Assembly (NCBI GenBank): GCA_033063855.1
Contig: CP093829.1
Coordinates: 7,698,243-7,762,242 of the forward strand
Length of the DNA stretch: 64,000 nt
Origin: Smittia aterrima
Lineage: Eukaryota > Arthropoda > Insecta > Diptera > Chironomidae
Reading direction: 5' to 3'
How positions within the stretch are numbered: position 1 is the first letter of the stretch; each line of letters begins with the position of its first letter. This document shows, piece after piece, positions 26,022 through 38,605 of the stretch. The notes beneath the pieces are model-generated. The model saw only the letters and a list, made by a program, of their open reading frames with translations, was not told the origin of the DNA and made no database searches. A program made the translations under genes and the position numbers.

Positions 26022-27763
26022 GTTTACTGTAGAAACAAACTCTAAAATAATAAAATTAAAATTTCCGATCAGTTTTGAACTTTGCTTTGAACTTTAAAAA
26101 TTCAAAAAATCGAAGCAACTGAAAAAAATAATGAAAACTCAAATTAAGTTTTTCTTTAAATATTTAATTACGCTTTTCATTTCAATTGTTTACATACACT
26201 TTTTTCTACGAACAAAAATATGCCCGTGATGTTTTTTTCTTCTTCTTAACAACTATCGAATTGAAAATAAAACTATTTTAGCTTTTAATTTAACTCTTCA
26301 TACGTTATCTCAATAAACTGTGGTGGTTCACAAGAATCTCTTTTTGTTTTTAACATTTCTCCAATCATGACTTAAATTGTAAAAAAATTTATTGCAGTTT
26401 TCATTGTAAATATTTTATTTTTCTTAAAAACCTTTTGGAAGAAGAGCATCAAGAATTGTGAACGTCTACTCTTCTCATCATTATCTAATGGTGGCTTTAA
26501 ATCGTGCAAAGTATCCGGTACGTGAGGAGTGGAAAAATCATTGGTTCGTTTAGATCAATAAGAAAGCGAGAATCTTGAAGATTTTTTGGTGCTTTCTTTT
26601 TCATAAGGAAATGAATGTGAAAATGTAAATTTGAATTAATTCCAAGAAAATATTTTTTTTTTGTTACTTCCACAAATATTTCTTCAAACGTCGTATCATT
26701 GAAAATCTTCTCAAATAACATTTTGAATTGTTCGGGTAACTTAGTTTGCAACCATTTAAATCAACAACGAAAGAAGGTTCAATAATGTTCTTTGCATCAC
26801 ATAATAACTACGACTAAATTTATTTGTTCATCTCTGTATCGTACAAGTTTTTCCGCGTTTTTCTTTATCTTGGAATTCATCTAGTAAACTTAGATATATT
26901 TACAGTTTTTCATTTCATTTCATTTTTTTCGTGAGAATCCTAATATAAATTTGCCATTCTCGTACGACTGACTCTCCTATTGTTGAGCATATCATTTGAA
27001 ATTTAACATTGACTCTTCTGATGGTGTCTCAAACAACAGAACATTTGATCTCTTCAACCATTCACGGCGAGAGAGATTAAATATAACAAAAAGCTTTAAA
27101 GTTTTGTGCTTCTCCTTCATCTTCATGTGATTTCTTTTTTTTTCATTCCCGTAGGCCTTTCATTAAAATTAGTTCGACAGGTTAAAAACGATTGCTGGAA
27201 AGTTGTCTTGAGAGTTTGATTGTTTAAGTTAAAATTAACTGAAGAGTTTAAGCCTTTTCTTTAAGATAATCTCGGAACTGTTTTATAAACTTGAATTTCA
27301 TAATTGCTGAAGAAAAGCTCTTTCCGACTGCGTTGAATTTTCTTTTAAATGGATTTTCGCCTTCAACGAACTAATCTCGTTGAAGTGTTTTTTTTTTCTT
27401 TTTTTTTCATTTTCGTTCTTAAAGTATTTTCTCAGGACAAAAATCAGTATAAAACTGTATTTAAGGTCAAATTTCTGGACAATTAATCTAAATAGTCTGA
27501 AACTAAACCTTCAATCAATTGAAAGCGAACACGAAAGTAGTTTCACAAGAGAAATATTCTCTCTCGTGATCTGCTATCGTTTCGCTTTCAAGATTTGTTT
27601 TCTTCTTTTGTGACGACTGTAGGCCTGAAGTTCTCACTATTTTAAAGTGATTCTTGTGCTGGGGTTGAGTAATTTTCCTTTTCATCATCATCATCATAAA
27701 TTACAGGTTTCTTCAGATTTTTCTCATGAATTTACAAGCTATCAACATTAATGTACGTTTAAC
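26022..27763. other. intergenic, with a possible decayed coding fragment
   Basis: Between the RGS gene and the shugoshin pair. Minus-strand frames 26751-26497 and 26554-26372 overlap in different phases and look protein-like (KLPEQFKMLFEKIFNDTTF in the first; DTLHDLKPPLDNDEKSRRSQ in the second). No splice junction joins them and no family was recognised. The rest is AT-rich and featureless. Confidence 0.35.
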
Positions 27764-28857
27764 TCATTCGGGACTTTCAGCATTTGATGCCGTTGAGCCT
27801 TCTGATATTTGTGCCAATGTTTTGAACAGTGGGGAATTTATGAACCTGAGCGAAAAAAAAGAGAAAAACAAAAGGTTAAATCAATATCTACGCTGATTGC
27901 GTTGTGTCAGTGTTTTCACCTTGGATACGAATCTCTATGCATTAATGTATAAATTTGTAGTTGTGCTTCATCAAACGTGTTTGGTGTTGGTTCGACCATA
28001 TTTCTATTTACTATTTCTCTAACTCGAGAATCCAGCGATACCTAGAAAACAGATTTTTTATTTTGAATTGAGCTTTTAAGTTTGACGGAAGGAGCTTTTA
28101 AGTATTTACCTCTTTCGGTGACAGTATTGAGATGTAGTCCTCGTAGATGTATCTAGCCTTCTCTTCTATAGCCTCTGGATTAGTTTCTTGCTTCAGCTCT
28201 TCACACGCCAACCAAAACAGAATATTTTCTTCGCTATATTCGCAGCGTAGAAAGTCTCGGAAAATTTTTCGGCCACCTGTTTAACAAGAGCGAAGCATGA
28301 GAAGATTTCTAATTATTTGACTTACATTACTAAAAACAAATATTGATCGATAAAAGAGTCAGGAAGCCTCTCTCTCTTTTCGATCGGATATTTGATATCC
28401 GTATCGAGTTGAAAACTTAAAAAAAACTTTACCTGAACTTCTCATTAATTTATCGAAGCTTTTAGACCAGCTTCTGATTTCTTCAACCGAAGGCCTAGAA
28501 GTCGAGGGAATAATTCATTGATTGATGGGGAAGACCTTTGATCACTCGACTCGATACTCACTGTTCTCCATCGTTTAACAAATCAGAACCAGCAGGGTCT
28601 TTTTTCGTTGTTCCATTATCTTCCGTATTTTTTATTGCCAGACTTGATTTTTGCCAATGAGCGAGAGAAGAAGAAGAAAAGGAAAGAGTTTAACGACAAT
28701 TGTTCTTCAAGCGACTTCCGCTCGATCTTATCGTTGAATCAACTCACCACGAACATTTACAGCAACAACACCAACAAAAATAACAGGGCTTTGGCGGCCG
28801 CTGCAATGCAACATTGGGCGAATCTTGACCAGTTAAAGATTTATTGAGTGAACCCAT
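27764..28857 (-). CDS. RGS protein of the RZ subfamily (RGS17/19/20 type)
   Basis: A GTPase-activating protein for G-alpha subunits, membrane-anchored by palmitoylation. Exons: 28857-28748, 28642-28562, 28494-28433, 28276-28110, 28041-27920 and 27845-27764, with all phases consistent; about 207 residues, close to human RGS17. The first exon encodes PPKPCYFCWCCCCKCS, and the next supplies another Cys: the cysteine string that defines the RZ group. The RGS box runs from SFDKLMRSSGGRKIFRDFL through EYSEENILFWLACEELKQE, YEDYISILSPKEVSLDSRV and NTFDEAQLQIYTLMHRDSY to PRFINSPLF. The Drosophila counterpart I associate with this is double hit. The start was chosen as the first in-frame ATG of the cysteine-string exon; extra 5' exons are possible. 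Confidence 0.93.
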
Positions 28858-29230
28858 TCCACGAAGTCGACACCCGGTGGGTATCTCGGATACACTACAA
28901 GACATTCTATTTGAACAGGCGGGAGGGTAGAGAATTGAAAAGGAAGGAGAATGAGAAAAACATGATGAAGCAAAGTGAAATCGCGACTGCTGTCAGTTGG
29001 CGTGTATCGTACCCACAAAATCAATGATATCTTGCCAGAAATCCGTTTTGCCTTCTTCAGATAAAGCTCCCCAACTCGTTTGCTTAGTTAATTTTCCTAA
29101 TGTCTTCTTCTTCTTTCGAAATGTATAAGGTTTCAAGGAAATGTTTGATTTCTTCTATGCTTAGCGTTAACCTGATGTAGACACTATCAGGTGTGAGCAG
29201 TTCATCATCGTCGCGTTGTAATCATATTAT

Positions 29231-29238
29231 TATCGATA
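29231..29238. promoter_or_regulatory. DRE palindrome upstream of the RGS gene
   Basis: TATCGATA lies about 375 bases upstream of the RGS start codon, consistent with a DREF/BEAF-32-type housekeeping promoter element. Confidence 0.4.
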
Positions 29239-30831
29239 GAGATTTTTCATTTTCCTGTAATTATAAAATGAAAATTGAATGTGTAATGGAGATAAGCGAA
29301 GTTTGAATGAGAAGAAAAAGAAATTATTTAACTCCACATGGATTTCGAGCTTCGAAGATGTTTTCTCGTTCAAGTTCAGAAGAATTTCCCAACTTGGTGG
29401 TTTTCCTTCTCTCCCTCTCACTCTTTCTCGTGACTGGAAAACCGTGGGAAAATCATGAAATATTTGAGTGAAACGAACAATCAATGGAAATTAAAAGTTG
29501 ATAAGTCTTTTTTTTTTGAAATTTCATTCGACAGACTTTTAAATGAAATGTTCAGTTCACATGGAAGTTTTTTTTTTCATGAAATTTTCCTCGCATTGAG
29601 AATATTTAAGATTTGAGTGAGATTTTTCTTTCCCGCACACTCAAACCCACACAAAGAAAAGAAACCCTCTCCAATCGCTGCTTTCTCGTGAGAATGTGGA
29701 GAGAGAAGATTTTTCACAAGAAGGAATTTTCACTTCACAATAATATTCCATTTAAAGTAAGAAGGGAAAGCTTCCTTAGGGACTTTCATTGCCATCCCAA
29801 TTCTTATTTTTATGACACGACATGAACAAGGCTCCAATTTGCCATCGACGCCTTTCCCTTACATCTCCGTGTCATTAATCTTTTGAGCTTTAATCCCTCG
29901 CACATTTTTCGATCAATTTTCAACGGAACATGGAACACACCTTTTGTGAAAACTCACTCTTCCGAAGGATCTTGTGATTTTTTTTTAAATTTCTAATTTT
30001 GTTGAACACATTGCTTTACTTTAACTATTTCTATTATGTTTTCACCAACTCTTTTTAAGTCCTCCTTGGCGTTGAACAAATAACTTTTGTTTACGCACTC
30101 GTTCTGAACTTTGACGAAAGTCAACAAAGCTTAGTTTCGGGACATAATTTTATTTTTCCTTCCAGCGATTGCACCTTCTCATACTCAAGGGAGTTTTCAC
30201 GAGCTATGATACTTTGTTCAGTTGACAGGAGCAGAATGTTCATTGACTCAAAGCAAATAAAAGTTTTTGTACCCGAATATTGCGACAACAAATTTTCTTT
30301 CTTTCTCTCTTCTCTTGAGGGAAAATATTTTTTCTTTTTTTTGCAAGTTAGATTTTCACGAATTCTTCTTTTGTTTCCTCGAGCTCACATCGACTGTCAA
30401 GTTTAGCTTCAGCTTTTCACTACCAAACAAACTAAAAACTTAAAATTACTTGTAATTCAGATAAATTTTAACTTTTCAGTTCTTAATTTTCTTTTTCAAC
30501 CACTAGCAAATTTTTTTTTCGTTTTCTGCCTTCCAAGCTACAGAAATCGGATCGGAAAACTCAACAACATGGCGCCTAAGATATGAATTTTCCACTCTCT
30601 CTCTCTTCAAACTTTCCAATCGTTGACCGAGCTTTTCACATTTTCTCTCCTCAGATGTTTTTACTTTGTAAGTAAATTTACTGGAAGTAAAATAAAGTTC
30701 ATTTACAATTTAAATGATTTAAGGAAAGAAAATGAGATTTGAATTAGAAAATAAATTAGTTAAATTAACAAATTATTTTGTTTTAACGATTTATAGTTCA
30801 TGTTGAAGGCTATACCTTTTAATAAAATGAT

Positions 30832-30839
30832 TATCGATA
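30832..30839. promoter_or_regulatory. DRE palindrome upstream of eIF4E
   Basis: TATCGATA lies about 215 bases before the eIF4E start codon, the third such palindrome in the window and again close to a gene start. Confidence 0.4.
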
Positions 30840-31054
30840 GATTTCTTCTTAGTTATTGACAGCTTAAAAACTTAACTTTGGCTAGAAGTCATAATTAAGC
30901 TTAACTAAGATTTTATTTTAAAAAATTCAAAAACCGTGGAAAAAATTCAAATTTTTGGTTTACTAAACGCACCAAGTGCGTTCAATCACTCTAAATCGTC
31001 TTGTGGATTTGAGTAACACGGTTTGAACTAAAAAATTGATTAATATCTATCGAA

Positions 31055-32146
31055 ATGGCATCTGCAGAAGTCCAAGTAAGTACTAATCTCATTGACAACC
31101 AATTGAACAATCGAGTAGAATCAAATTCGAAGCGTCGTAGTTCGTGGATTCGATAATTTTGGAAAGTCGGTCGAATTTCATTTTCTGACGAGTCAAAAAC
31201 AATAGAAATCGTTCGCACATTCACTTGCACTTTCAAACAAGATACACGTGCATTGGTATCTACGTTTTACGATGAGTCCTTCAGCTTCTATCACAAGATT
31301 TGTTGATATTTCATAAAATTTGTAATATAATTAACTTCGCAAACTATTCATGAGATTACGATGCACTTTCTATTGAACCGAAACCAGCCATTTCATTCGA
31401 ATCCTTTTATTCTTCCATTGCGTCTCTAGCAAAACACCGGAGAGCTTAACAAGGAAGCTCACTCGACACACGTTGAACTTGTGAAGCATCCGTTGCAGCA
31501 CTCGTGGACTTTGTGGTACTATGAGCCAGATCGTAACAGGTCATGGGAGGATAATCAGAATCAAGTGTCGACGTTCAACTCAGTTGAAGACTTTTGGAGT
31601 CTTTTCACTCACATCAAACAGCCAAGTGAGGTGAAGATTGGGAGCGATTACTCGCTTTTCAAGGAGAGCATCAGACCGATGTGGGAAGATAAAGCAAACA
31701 AGAATGGTGGACGTTGGATGATTACTTTGACTCGCACCCAACGTCCAGAGCTCGACCGCTACTGGATTGATACTGTAAGTTATGCAAATAACAAACAATC
31801 AACAAGAGATTAATATTTTTACTAATTTAGGTTCTCTGCTTGATTGGTGAGGCTTTTGATAGCTTTGATGACATTTGCGGTGCTGTCGTCAATATTCGGG
31901 CCAAAGGCGATAAGATTGGTTTGTTAACCCCATTTGAATATCTCGTTCTTCAAATATCTCAAAATGTCAATTCTATTTTCAGCAATCTGGACGAGCAACA
32001 GCAACAACAAAGATGCTGTCATGGAGATCGGTCGTAAGTTGAAAGAAGGCCTTAATCTCCCTGATCGCGTCAAGATCCAATACCAAACCCACTCTGATTC
32101 GATGGTGAAGAACTCGTCCAGCGTTAAGTCGCTCTATGAAATTTAA
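31055..32146 (+). CDS. eIF4E: translation initiation factor eIF4E (cap-binding)
   Basis: It binds the 7-methylguanosine mRNA cap and recruits eIF4G. Exons: 31055-31075, 31430-31774, 31831-31918 and 31983-32146, with phases 0, 0 and 1; about 205 residues. HPLQHSWTLWYYEPDRNRSW aligns with the human segment holding W43, W46 and W56; here the last cap-stacking tryptophan is W46. The second cap tryptophan with its glutamate is in RPMWEDKANKNGGRW. DRYWIDTVLCLIGEAFD forms the eIF4G/4E-BP binding face. The tail ends KNSSSVKSLYEI. The N-terminus is short compared with Drosophila eIF4E-1, which fits a seven-codon first exon and possible alternative 5' exons. Its 3' end converges on ORMDL. Confidence 0.97.
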
Positions 32147-32381
32147 GTTTAAGAGAAAGCTTCAGTGGGATTCGAAGGCGCTGTATCCATTTCCTCCCGC
32201 TCTGCAAAAACTTATGAAAAACATTTGATTTCTTATTCTAACAAACTCAATTCTCTTGGAAATTCGTCGTCGTAATGTTGCTTCCCGAATGAACAAGAAA
32301 TAATTTTCCGCTTGTCAATGTAAACAAGATAATTAATGAATTATCCAGGATTTAATATTTATCCTTTAAAAATTATCTTCA

Positions 32382-32387
32382 AATAAA
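32382..32387 (+). promoter_or_regulatory. poly(A) signal of eIF4E
   Basis: AATAAA, repeated in overlap, about 235 bases past the stop and only about 35 bases from the ORMDL stop codon on the other strand. Confidence 0.6.
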
Positions 32388-32422
32388 TAAATTTATGTTT
32401 GAAACAAGAAACAATTTCGTTT

Positions 32423-32935
32423 TTAATATTTATTAATGTTAAAGAGACGAACTCGATGAAAACTTGGTAGCTTAGGAGCTAAGACAACGACTAATGATAT
32501 CAAATTAGCAAGAAAATGGACTTCGGAGTTCTGTGTGTAAAGGCAAGTCAGCAGAAACAAAACTATCGGGAAGATGGTCAGGAATTTCTTCTGGGAAGTC
32601 CAAGGCTTTCCATGATCCAGTTGTTCAAAGTGTGTATCACGTTTACAGTCTGCAATTGGTGTCGTCCAGGGCGTCCCTTTTATGATGTGAAGGAAGAAGA
32701 GATTCGCCTGGAAAAGAAAGTTTTCGTTTATTTCTTGAAGGATTAAAAGCATAATTATTCTTACCACATTATGAGAAATGTTCGTGATCGTCCATGCCAT
32801 TTTTACATCGAGAAATGGAAGAGACAGGAGAATCAGATGAAATATCGCGATGAAGAGCAGATAAAACAAATAAAATCCTCGAGACTGAAGATAGTTTTCA
32901 TTCGGATTGTCCGTTCCATGTCCGCCGGCGATCAT
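32423..32935 (-). CDS. ORMDL: ORMDL sphingolipid-biosynthesis regulator
   Basis: A four-helix ER membrane protein that senses ceramide and inhibits serine palmitoyltransferase. Exons: 32935-32765 and 32707-32423 joined in phase 0; 151 residues, the usual family length. The start NPNENYLQSRG corresponds to the conserved NPNTRVxNSRG. Membrane segments include FYLFYLLFIAIFHLILLSLP and FLTIFPIVLFLLTCLYT. The loop motifs KGTPWTTP and THFEQLDHG match the family KGTPFETPD and THWEQMDYG. The C-terminus is PSFHRVRLFNINKY, against the family HGVRxFGINKY. An upstream in-frame Met at 33004 would add 23 residues, but family alignment favours the ATG at 32935. The gene is head to head with the MARCH gene. 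Several changes from consensus suggest a fairly diverged copy. Confidence 0.93.
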   Translation of the reverse strand: MIAGGHGTDNPNENYLQSRGFYLFYLLFIAIFHLILLSLPFLDVKMAWTITNISHNVVRIIMLLILQEINENFLFQANLFFLHIIKGTPWTTPIADCKRDTHFEQLDHGKPWTSQKKFLTIFPIVLFLLTCLYTQNSEVHFLANLISLVVVLAPKLPSFHRVRLFNINKY

Positions 32936-33327
32936 CTTGTTATTTGAGCATTCACTTAGACTTGGCAAGAATTGTTTTTGATAAAAAAATTGTTTTTCGT
33001 TCAATTGTTTTTGTTGGAATGTGCAAATTGAAACACCTCGACAAGTTCAAAAAATTCCTGCGAAGTCGAAGTGGTAATAACAAATTTTAAAACTCGATCA
33101 AACAAATAATTCTGCTAACTTAAACAATTAAGCAATGTGAATAAGTGAGAGGAAGCTCAGAGCTATAATTTAGTTCGGTTTATGCTTCGGAGAGTTCAAA
33201 TTATGCGAGATATTGGCGAATGAAAAAAAAACTCAAATCTAGACACAAAAAAAAGAAAAAATTGTTGCTAAAGCCAAAGAAAACAAAAAAGTTGTTTTAG
33301 TTTCGGAGTTTTGTTAGAGGCATTAAC

Positions 33328-35551
33328 ATGGCTGGAAGTAGAAAGTCACGGGGTAGCATCGAAAATTTAGAGTTCAGGTGAGAATTTGGCATACAAAAGT
33401 GTTTGAAAGGGGTTTGACGCCGTTTCAAGTGTTTTCTTATCAGCAAAACATTCTTATTGAACCATCCATCGATAACAAAGTAATTCTGATTCTTCTGCTT
33501 GTTATACGAGGAAACTCAATTGGAACTCTCTTCAAAATAATTTTTTTCTTCTCTCAAAAATCGATTAGACTAAAAAATCAATCAAATCTCATTTTAGATT
33601 CGGATCGAGCTCTAGTCAGACAAGTCAAAATAGTGGCGACTTCTGTAGGATTTGTCATGAATCCGACAGCATCAGTCCTTTGTTGACGCCTTGTAGATGC
33701 AGCGGGAGTCTACGTTATGTTCACGAGATGTGCTTAATTCAGTGGCTCACAGCTTCTGAGACGAATTCATGCGAGTTGTGCAAGTTTCCGTTCATCATGC
33801 AGTCCAAAATCAAGCCGTTCAATGAGGTAGGTGTCTAATTCCCTAAGCAAAGTTTCGTTCTAAGTGAAGAAGAAGTTTGTGAACGTCTACGAATTTGACA
33901 TTCACCTCGACTTCCTCGTGTTTCACTGTCAATGATAATCGGAAGAAACTCTTCTCTGACCATCTCTCTCAATGTAAAACGTGATAACCGGTATCAATTT
34001 GCGTTCATTCAAAAATGCAAATTAGCTTTTAAAATGTAAACAAACAGGCGAACGTCGTCAATAAGCAAACCCGCAAGATATTTCTCTCTTGCAAGGCCGT
34101 AAATACTGCGATGCAAATCTCTTCACATTCATTTTCTCCACGCGTCTTAAAATTCTAACTCATTTGTTTATTTTTCTTCTATCTTTAGTGGCGAAGTCTT
34201 GACATGAGCGGCGTTGAACGGAGGCGGCTCTTTTGTGCTGTTTTATTCCATTTAGCGGCGGCTCTTTGTGTTATTTGGAGCTTGTGTGTGCTTATTGAAC
34301 GATCTGCGGAAGAAGTTCGAAGTGATAAACTTGGCTGGTGAGAAAAATATTTTCAATCGAAAAAGAAGAAAAATTTATTTATTTTCCCTCGTAGGCCATT
34401 CTGGACAAAACTTGTTGTTGTAAGTAAAGATATTTTCTTTTGAAGAAGAAGTAAAATTATTTATTTATTTTTCTCGTAGGTCACAGTAGGTTTGACTGGA
34501 GGCATTGTTTTCATGTATATACAATGCAAGCAGTACTTAAATTTGTGCTCAAGATGGAGAGCAAGGAATCGGTAAGAGCAAATAAAACAATTAATCGATC
34601 TTTTGTTAAATAATTTATCTTCATTTTAGAATTCTTTTGATCAGTAATGCTCCAGAGAAAATCCCAAAGAACATAGCGCAGTCACCTCTTGCTCTACAAC
34701 GCTCTCAACATTCGTCAAATGCAACTCTCAACCAGAACAACAGCTCAATTCTTGTGATAACCGCTCCATTAAATATTGGTACGCACGTTGATCAAAACGA
34801 TTTAATCCGTGCGCAAGGTCAATTACATCAGCAGTCTCAGATAATTGCAAATATTGAAAACAATTCTGTCAATTTTGAATTAGACGACGACGGCTACAGT
34901 CAAATTTCATTTAAGCAACATCTTCGACAAGAGGAAGGAAATTCTTCAAGGGGTAGCTTGCACAACGTATATGACAATATGTCAATTTCTACCACAAACA
35001 CCTCAGCAACAACGAAAAATTTTACCACTGGCGATACCGATTCAAACTTTTTAAAAATGATTCCTGGATTGCAAGAAGAACAAGAAGCTGACGGTGACGA
35101 AAAGAAGTTGACTCACATGTCAGAGAAAAGTAGAACTTCAATGTTTGTTGAAAACAGTGATATCCTCAATGATCAGAATTATCCAAAGCTTTACTACCGA
35201 CACTCGACTTTCCTATTGCCAACAACCGCCAAGAACTCGCGTTCATACGATGATGAAGCATTTAGGAAAACAGAAATGGAGAAACGACGATATTCTGACA
35301 CGAAACTGCTCAATAGCGTTCACTTTGAGAATGAGTTCTTGGTAAAGGTGCCTACAGATTGTGACGTCCTCGGTTCTCCCACAAAAGTTGATATTTGTGA
35401 TCAGCTGGAGCAGAATATTCAAAATATTCTTGAAATCGATTTAAAGGACGAAGATGAAAAAGCTAAAGAATATTTACTTGTCAAAAGCGACAGTGACAAA
35501 AAAGAGAAGAGAAATATCTTCAAATCTTTACCAAATCTTGATATCTCTTAA
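33328..35551 (+). CDS. MARCH1/8-type RING-CH E3 ubiquitin ligase
   Basis: A membrane E3 ligase that ubiquitinates other membrane proteins for endosomal sorting. Exons: 33328-33377, 33598-33826, 34189-34337, 34395-34419, 34480-34571 and 34630-35551; about 488 residues. The C4HC3 RING-CH finger runs C33, C36, C49, C51, H59, C62, C75 and C78 (CRICHESD ... PCRCSGSLRYVHEMCLIQW ... CELCKFPF). Two membrane helices follow, around RRLFCAVLFHLAAALCVIWS and VVVTVGLTGGIVFMYIQC, with the short loop and WPFWTKL typical of MARCH1/8. The last exon (307 codons including the stop) is a polar cytosolic tail without known domains, rich in Ser, Asn and acidic residues, so substrate range cannot be guessed. One exon is only 25 bases long. 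Confidence 0.92.
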
Positions 35552-36548
35552 GAATTAAAAATGTTTGTTCCGTTTTACTGGAAGTTTTCTCTAGAAGTGC
35601 TGAGGACACATTGTTTGCTGTGGAGAGTTGCATAAATTTTGTGTTCCACCAAAGTCACGGCAAAAAAACTTTCTCTCTAAGATTTAGAAACTATTTTTGA
35701 AACTATCCGTAAAATGACATTTATTTGCATGCGATTTATCTTCTTTTTCTCTCATTTCTGTATATAAAAGCATAAACTTCTGTTATGTCTACAGATAACG
35801 TTGATCAATAAATGTAGTAATGACAGTCTGTGATTAAGCGACTGGTTTTGAAAAAAATGTTTGTTCAAGTTTCTTCTTTTTTTTGGTGGTCATAGCTATT
35901 ATTCATTCACAATTTACATCATTATTGGAGTTTGACGTTTTGCCACTTCAAAATTTATTATTTAAACGAAATTTAACATCAGATTTCAGCGAAGTTCTGT
36001 ATCGACTCAGGACATAGTTCAGATGAGAAAACATTCTTCAATTGAGACATAAGTTAATGAAACTGAGGAAATATCAAATGCTCTTTAAAGTCGAACAATC
36101 ATGCGCCTTTCCATTTAAAGAAAATGAAGTAAGCCCTGGTTTCAAATAATTTTAGATGAACTTTTACTAAAAAGTTTTTGCATTTCAAGGATTTAAGAAG
36201 AAATTCACGCTGCGATTGCCTTGACTTTCTTCATCGGTTGGAAGAAAAAATATTTAAATAGAGAAATAAACCATTCAAAGGCAACTCGACAACACAGGCA
36301 AGTGATTGGACTAAGGCTGGTGTGGTACATCATACAAATCAGATCAAATTGAGGCAATCGGATTTTGATGACATTCTCTTTAAGTCAGACACTGACATTC
36401 GCTCGAACCACCATAAGAATTTTCATTAGAGTTTATAAGCGCTTGGGAACATTTGCCATCAACTGTTTCATAGAAAAATCTGTTTTGGTCGAAGTTGTTA
36501 TTGAAAACCTTTCATCAAGCAAAAATAAAAATAATAAATTGCGAAAAG
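35552..36548. other. intergenic between the MARCH and TTC17-like genes
   Basis: 3' UTR of the MARCH gene, then the upstream region of the next gene. No further exon is recognisable; frames at 36365-36598 are out of phase with the gene that follows. Confidence 0.5.
35807..35812 (+). promoter_or_regulatory. poly(A) signal of the MARCH gene
   Basis: AATAAA about 255 bases beyond the stop codon. Confidence 0.5.
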
Positions 36549-37770
36549 ATGTGGGAGAGCGCTCTTTGCTTCCTGCTGCTACAAATCTCAATGATTAACT
36601 CAAAGTCGCAACTTTTTACTTTAAAAAACAACAAAATCGAGTTGGCAAACAACAAAATAATCCAACTCGATGAAATTTTCTACATTATAATTTCCTCGAA
36701 CACTGACAGCAACTCAGAGAATGCCTGGATAAAGGAGAACGGTGACAGCTATGAATTTGCATTTGAGTCAATGCCAGAGTGAGTAAAAATTCTCTTCCAA
36801 CTTAACGAAAACCAATTAAATCTGCTTCTTAGATTGCACCCGGACTTAAGAAACTCCAGCGATGAGAAAAATCTTAAACTGCCAAAGGAAGAGCAGCAGT
36901 TTGAAGCTCTCGACTGTGGAAAACCAGTGAATTATACTTATTACGACGACTTGATGGGTATCATCCACCGACGCAAGCATAAAGTTCTCCCTGAGCCTGA
37001 TGTCCTGTTCACCTTCACGACGAAAGCAAAGAGCGGAAAAATGCGAAAAAACTTTGATATCGATGCTTTGGAGATGAAACTGAGAAAAGACAAACGAGAC
37101 AAGCCGCGAAGTGTTCAGCTCTACAACAAGATTGGAAACTTTGCCCGCATAAAAGGCAACGCACTTGTAAGTTCTATTACAACTTTGAAGGAAAAAGTTC
37201 AGATTATCAACCAACCTTGTATTATTTATTAGGTTTCAATTGAATGCTTTCGGAAGGCGCTTTCCATTAATCCAACGAACTCAGAAGTGATTTTGAATCT
37301 TGCACGAGTGCTTTTCCATCAAGGATACTTGGAGGACGCAATTTATCTGGCTCGAAAGTAAGACGATTGTGCCAAAGCTTCAACGATAAACTAATCTTGA
37401 TTCTCCTTTTAGATCTCTCGAAGTTCATTCCTCGGATCGCTCAGCTTGGCGACAATACTTCACTCTCGGAGAAATCTTCAAGAAGTATGGGAACCTTCAA
37501 GAGGCGATTTTACATTTACGTCATGCACTTGAGCTCTCACCAAACCACGACAAGATTCTACAAGCGCTCGAAGAGATTGAGAAGACTCCAATATCTTCGC
37601 TGCACTTCTATACAATTCTGGTCATTCTTCTGTTGGTCCTGGGTGTTCTTATTGTGATGCGATACTTGAATCAAGACGATGGAAACGACTCGGAGCCAAA
37701 GCGTGAGAAGATACGATGCTTTAAGTTCAGGGGAGCGATGAGTAAAGTACGGGTTATAAGACGAAAGTAG
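36549..37770 (+). CDS. short TTC17-like TPR protein with C-terminal membrane anchor
   Basis: Exons: 36549-36778, 36833-37166, 37233-37357 and 37413-37770, with phases 2, 0 and 2; 348 residues. The start MWESALCFLLLQIS looks like a signal peptide. NAWIKENGDSYEF followed by SMPELHPDL resembles the N-terminal block of TTC17 (tryptophan, EDG, then MxLxHPxDL), and ALDCGKP recalls its later DC. After about residue 135 come TPR-like helical pairs: QLYNKIGNFARIKGNALVSI, KALSINPTNSEVILNLARVL and ILHLRHALELSPNHDKIL. A hydrophobic segment (FYTILVILLLVLGVLIVMRY, about 295-314) and a basic tail follow. TTC17 is over 1,000 residues with more TPRs; here only an N-terminal part is kept, ending in a membrane anchor. 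Function is unknown; TTC17 has been linked to actin and cilia. The start is the weakest part of the model. Confidence 0.8.
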
Positions 37771-38491
37771 ATTCCCAAGAAACTTATATATGAACTTACT
37801 CTCTAAAGTTTCCTAACTTGAAGCCTCGGTTTCAATTAAACTTTCCATTCAAGCAAATACTCAGAAGTCAGAGCGCTTGCCGACGGTACATTCAATTTTT
37901 TTTAATTCGATTGGTCTTCATTGGAGTATCGTTGTCATTAGTATCGCGCGATCAATCCAGTGAAACTTTAATTTCTGGAAATACTTAATTTACGCTTAAA
38001 CGATAATTTACATGAAGACCACAAATGAATTTGAAATCCGATAAGGACAAAAGCATTGACATGAAGGAATCCACTTAAATTATTTAATATTTGCCATAAT
38101 TGTGATAGTTTTTAAGAGAATCGCTCATGAGCTGAGAACAATGGTTGAACTTTACAAGAGTTGCATACCGAATTTAAGTTTTTTTTTTACCAAAACTCTT
38201 TTTAATTTCGACTACAAACCAAAAATCGAAGGCTACAAAATACTTGCGTATTAAGATGACTCTTTAAACTTCTAGGACGATTGTAAAAGATTTGATTAAA
38301 TGTTCGATTTGAAGTAAAACTGTTTAGCAATGAACACGACAGCGTTTTATTTGAAAGAGTTTTGAGTTTTTTTTGTGTTTCATAGATTTACAGATTTTTG
38401 AAAGGAACAAAGCAGAACTGTTGTCGTCGAATGATAAAGCGTTGTTGGTAGTCATATTTTGGTTTCATATGAGGTGTCGAGCAGCAGCATC
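37771..38491. other. intergenic, converging 3' ends
   Basis: Separates the TTC17-like gene from the distal NTF2 terminal exon. It holds a minus-strand AATAAA at 38346-38351, about 140 bases past that exon's stop. Nothing else was seen. Confidence 0.5.
38346..38351 (-). promoter_or_regulatory. poly(A) signal for the distal NTF2 terminal exon
   Basis: AATAAA on the minus strand. No AATAAA was seen between the two terminal exons, so the proximal exon may use a variant signal. Confidence 0.45.
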
Positions 38492-38605
38492 TTAAGCCAG
38501 ATCATGAAGAGCCAATCGGAAGATGTCGTGTTGAAGGAAGAAGCTTCCATTCAGAGGCTTCAAGCAAAACGTCTGCGTATATGCGTGTGGCTGATCGTCG
38601 TCAGT
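38492..38605 (-). CDS. Ntf-2: distal alternative terminal exon of NTF2
   Basis: 114 bases after an AG at 38607-38606, phase 0, encoding TDDDQPHAYTQTFCLKPL then GSFFLQHDIFRLALHDLA and stop. It is exactly as long as the proximal exon; about eight of 37 residues differ. Confidence 0.85.
   Translation of the reverse strand, partial: TDDDQPHAYTQTFCLKPLNGSFFLQHDIFRLALHDLA

Larger units (their letters stand above)
28858..31054. other. divergent intergenic region between RGS and eIF4E
   Basis: It contains the presumed promoters and 5' UTRs of both genes. There are two TATCGATA palindromes, one near each gene. No coding exon was recognised. The eIF4E gene may have further 5' non-coding exons here. 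Confidence 0.5.
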